Source of the DNA: Fusobacterium sp.
GTDB taxonomy: Bacteria > Fusobacteriota > Fusobacteriia > Fusobacteriales > Fusobacteriaceae
Reading direction: 5' to 3'
NCBI GenBank assembly: GCA_030527385.1
Contig: JAUNAY010000057.1
Location: 1-7,645 of the forward strand
DNA: 7,645 bases
The position numbers and the translations under genes are program-made. Every line of letters starts with the position of its first letter. Position 1 is the first letter of the stretch. Positions 5,388 to 7,645 of the stretch are shown in pieces. The notes under the pieces are model-generated. The model had not been told where the DNA came from. It saw nothing but the letters and a program-made list of their open reading frames with translations, and made no database searches.

Positions 5388-6179
5388 CTATTTTTCAACT
5401 TTATAAATATTTGAGATATTAATTTCTAAAAACTTTTCAGCAACCTTTTTAAATTTTTCGATATCGCCACTTACAAAAAATTCAAGTTTTCCCTTTTCTT
5501 TTGAAGAGTTTAAAAGATTAAGTTCTTTTAGTGTCTTTTGTAGTTCTAAGGTAGTTTCCTTAGCAGGATCTACAATATTTTTATTAAATATTCTACTTAC
5601 ATCTTTTCTTATAATTGGATAGTGAGTGCAACCTAGAATGATTGTGTCAACACACTTAGGAAAAACAGCTATATGTTTTTTTAAAATTTCATCTCCATTT
5701 TTATATGATTCCCAATCATTTTCTATCATTGGACACAATTCAGAACAACCCTCTTGATATACTCTTATGTTTTTATCTATTTTTCTGATAGCATTGGCAT
5801 AAGCATTTGATTTAGCTGTAAAAGGGGTTGATAAAACACCAATATTTTTAGTTGAGCTAGTATTTATAGCAGATATAGCTCCAGGGTTAATAACTCCTAT
5901 AACAGGAATGTTGTATTTTTGATGAATTATATCTAAAGATGCAGCAGTAGCAGTATTACAAGCTATAACCACAGCTTTACAACGATTTTTCATAAAAAAA
6001 TCCATAATTTTTAAACATAAATTTTGTAAAACTTCTAGTGATTTTTCACCATAAGGAGAGTTTCCACTATCTCCATAGTAGAGAATATTTTCATTAGGTA
6101 AAGCATTAAGAATCTCTTTTAAAACAGTTGTTCCCCCAACACCAGAATCAAAAACACCGATGTTAAAATTGTTATCCAT
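5388..6179 (-). CDS. murI: Glutamate racemase
   Basis: This 263-residue cytosolic enzyme interconverts L- and D-glutamate without a cofactor, supplying D-glutamate for the second residue of the peptidoglycan stem peptide. Both catalytic cysteines are in place: C74 in ACNTATA and C184 in LGCTHYP. The N-terminal FDSGVGGTTV (10-19) and the GDSGNSPYG loop (36-44) are family hallmarks for substrate binding. The length is typical. Upstream is an unusually G-rich ribosome binding site (AGGGGG on the minus strand, about 6190-6195), ten bases or so from the ATG. The gene lies 47 bases after gltS on the same strand, with no terminator or clear promoter between, so it is most likely the second gene of a gltS-murI operon. 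The convergent terminator at 5351-5380 closes it. Confidence 0.95.
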   Translation of the reverse strand: MDNNFNIGVFDSGVGGTTVLKEILNALPNENILYYGDSGNSPYGEKSLEVLQNLCLKIMDFFMKNRCKAVVIACNTATAASLDIIHQKYNIPVIGVINPGAISAINTSSTKNIGVLSTPFTAKSNAYANAIRKIDKNIRVYQEGCSELCPMIENDWESYKNGDEILKKHIAVFPKCVDTIILGCTHYPIIRKDVSRIFNKNIVDPAKETTLELQKTLKELNLLNSSKEKGKLEFFVSGDIEKFKKVAEKFLEINISNIYKVEK

Positions 6180-6226
6180 AAATTTAATCCCCCCTATTTA
6201 AGCATTTAATTTATGTTGTAATTAAA

Positions 6227-7444
6227 TTAAGAGAACATATTAATAAAGATAGTAATTACAGCAGCATTTGTAAAGTCAATAAATAAAGCTCCAACTAAAG
6301 GAACAATAAAGAATGCTTTTGTAGAAAATCCATTTACAGAAGTAAATGATTCCATATTTGCTATTGCAGTAGGAGTAGCTCCTAATCCAAATCCACAGTG
6401 TCCAGTTACCATAACGGCAGCATCATATTTTGTAGCAATAAATGGAAGTCTCATAACATTGTAAGTTACAAAATATGTATAGAACATTACAAAGACTGTT
6501 TGAATAGCAAGTATAACAATCATTGGTACAGCAAGAGCTGTAAGTTCCCATAATTTCATTGTCATAAGTGCCATTGACAAGAATATAGAAAGTGAAATAT
6601 TTCCAACTACGTCAATCTCTTTCATAGGAAGAGGTTTTTTCATAGAGTCACAAATATTTCTCATAAGTGCAGCAACCAACATAGGTCCTATATATGCAGG
6701 AAGAGATAATCCACCTTTCATCAACCATTGAGTATGTGCTTTAACAAATGGAGGAATATAAGCTCCAATTCCCATAGCTATTGAGATTGCTACAACAGCA
6801 TATAAAATTTTATCTTCAGTAATAGCTGAATCCTCTTTTTTAAGATCTGCGTCTTGAGATTTGTTATCTTCACCTTTTAAATTATGTTTTAACATAAGTC
6901 TTCTAGCTACTGGTCCACCTATCAAACAACCCATAACTAATCCGTAAGTAGCAGCAGCAATACCAGCAGTATCAGCACCTGGAACACCTAAGTCAACAAT
7001 AGTTTTACCAAATGCTCCAGCAGTTCCGTGTCCACCAGTAAGAGGAACAGAACCAACTACAAGTCCAAATAATGGGTGTTGTCCCATAACTTTAGCAAGT
7101 CCAACTCCAATGACATCTTGACAAATAACTAATCCTGTGGCAACTGCTAAGAATATAGCAACTCCAATTCCACCTTGAGCAAGAAGTTTTAAACTTGCCA
7201 TAAATCCAACAGTAGTAAAGAATGCAATCATTAAGAAATTTTGTAAAGTTAAATCAAACTCAATAGAAAAAGCTCCTGTTTGACGACCTATAAGAATAAA
7301 TATAGAAAAAATTAACCCACTTACAACTGGTGCAGGAATAAAGAATTTTTGTAAAACTGGGGATTTACTTTTAATCCATCTTCCTAACATTAGTAGCACT
7401 ACTGATATAGCAAGTGTTTCAGCCATACCTATTTTCATTTCCAT
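6227..7444 (-). CDS. gltS: Sodium/glutamate symporter GltS
   Basis: This 405-residue membrane protein takes up L-glutamate together with Na+. Its length is close to E. coli GltS (about 401). Family marks are FIPAPVVSGL (35-44), the first re-entrant-loop region VPLTGGHGTAGAFG (133-146) and its second-half counterpart TGHCGFGLGATPTAIANME (347-365). These occur in two inverted halves separated by a hydrophilic cytoplasmic loop (about 181-211, K/E/D-rich). The start at 7442-7444 is supported by AGGAGGT on the minus strand (7451-7457), six bases away; the second Met (residue 3) is spaced less well. It is the first gene of a minus-strand pair with murI. In fusobacteria, glutamate is also a main fermentation substrate, so this transporter may serve both catabolism and cell-wall synthesis. 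Confidence 0.95.
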   Translation of the reverse strand: MEMKIGMAETLAISVVLLMLGRWIKSKSPVLQKFFIPAPVVSGLIFSIFILIGRQTGAFSIEFDLTLQNFLMIAFFTTVGFMASLKLLAQGGIGVAIFLAVATGLVICQDVIGVGLAKVMGQHPLFGLVVGSVPLTGGHGTAGAFGKTIVDLGVPGADTAGIAAATYGLVMGCLIGGPVARRLMLKHNLKGEDNKSQDADLKKEDSAITEDKILYAVVAISIAMGIGAYIPPFVKAHTQWLMKGGLSLPAYIGPMLVAALMRNICDSMKKPLPMKEIDVVGNISLSIFLSMALMTMKLWELTALAVPMIVILAIQTVFVMFYTYFVTYNVMRLPFIATKYDAAVMVTGHCGFGLGATPTAIANMESFTSVNGFSTKAFFIVPLVGALFIDFTNAAVITIFINMFS

Positions 7445-7491
7445 TTTTGAACCTCCTATGATTGTTTTGTCATATGATACCCTATTAATAC

Positions 7492-7512
7492 TAATAATAC
7501 TATATATTATTA
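7492..7512. repeat. Palindrome over the gltS promoter
   Basis: TAATAATA (7492-7499) and TATTATTA (7505-7512) are perfect inverted arms around CTATA. It covers the predicted -10 and most of the spacer, where a dimeric repressor could bind. Confidence 0.55.
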
Positions 7513-7521
7513 AATAGTCAA
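7494..7521 (-). promoter_or_regulatory. gltS: Probable promoter of gltS-murI
   Basis: On the minus strand TTGACT (7521-7516) and TATTAT (7499-7494) are separated by 16 bases, each one mismatch from consensus. The leader to the gltS ATG would be about 43 bases. The AT richness makes chance -10 matches common, but the -35 and its position are convincing. Confidence 0.6.
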
Positions 7522-7529
7522 TAGAGTAT

Positions 7530-7543
7530 AATAATATATTATT
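7530..7543. repeat. Palindrome upstream of the gltS -35 with the same arms
   Basis: AATAATA and TATTATT abut directly in a perfect 14-base palindrome. The seven-base arms are identical to those of the palindrome at 7492-7512, but without the five-base spacer. Confidence 0.5.
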
Positions 7544-7559
7544 TAAATGTTTTTAATAA

Positions 7560-7579
7560 AATTAATATATATATTAATT
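7560..7579. repeat. 20-base AT-only palindrome upstream of gltS
   Basis: AATTAATATA (7560-7569) is followed by its exact reverse complement TATATTAATT (7570-7579). It is pure A/T, so it may be a protein site, a cruciform-prone stretch or low-complexity sequence. The rest of the stretch 7522-7645 shows no gene I can support. Confidence 0.5.
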
Positions 7580-7645
7580 ATCTGTTTTTTCAAATAAAAA
7601 TAGAATTAAAAACAAAAATGAGATTTTTTTCGAAAGTATTATTCT

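Noticed and set aside
6180..6226. A/T stem between gltS and murI (TTTAATT with AATTAAA) as a terminator
   Set aside because: The seven-pair stem is made only of A-T pairs and lacks a following U-tract, so it is too weak to end transcription.
7527..7532. TATAAT on the plus strand that could form a divergent promoter towards the window end
   Set aside because: No acceptable -35 lies 16-18 bases upstream, and the hexamer belongs to the AT palindrome region.
7618..7645. ATG with an open plus-strand frame running off the end of the window
   Set aside because: Only nine codons are visible and no Shine-Dalgarno sequence precedes it, so it cannot be supported as a gene.

Overview
The window is very AT-rich, uses AGA almost exclusively for arginine in its highly expressed-looking genes, and carries strong AGGAGG-type ribosome binding sites. 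Together with the gene content (a feo operon with two FeoA proteins, NhaC, GltS and MurI) this suggests a low-GC anaerobe of the Fusobacteria, such as Fusobacterium or a close relative. That placement rests on protein flavour and composition, not on a database match; a low-GC Firmicute cannot be excluded.

Layout from left to right. Positions 1-189 hold the C-terminal end of a probable WYL-domain regulator on the plus strand, closed by a good terminator (195-240). A consensus promoter (TTGACA-N17-TATAAT, 288-316), with a possible Fur-like site over its -10, opens a ferrous-iron uptake operon: a cysteine-rich FeoA paralog (347-565), a canonical FeoA (674-904), FeoB (916-3111) and a 50-residue cysteine-rich membrane peptide (3152-3304). 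The operon ends at a strong hairpin terminator (3327-3369). Next come a promoter and a small single-pass membrane protein of unknown function (3452-3874). A further promoter precedes an NhaC-family Na+/H+ antiporter (3961-5346). A bidirectional terminator (5351-5380) separates this from the minus-strand pair gltS (7444-6227) and murI (6179-5388), 47 bases apart and probably one transcript starting from a palindrome-rich region at 7490-7580.

How the genes fit together. FeoB is the Fe2+ membrane transporter with its own G-protein domain; the two FeoA proteins and the cysteine-rich peptide are its likely partners. GltS brings in L-glutamate with Na+, and MurI converts L-glutamate to D-glutamate for peptidoglycan, so the minus-strand pair links supply to use. 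NhaC exchanges Na+ for H+ (or a related organic anion exchange), which fits the sodium-based energetics known in glutamate-fermenting fusobacteria. All complete genes look intact. I see no mobile element, CRISPR array, tRNA or rRNA, and no clearly new multi-gene system. The less ordinary points are the cysteine-rich FeoA and peptide flanking the feo operon, an in-frame 15-base tandem duplication in feoB, the gltS-murI pairing, and the palindromes upstream of gltS.
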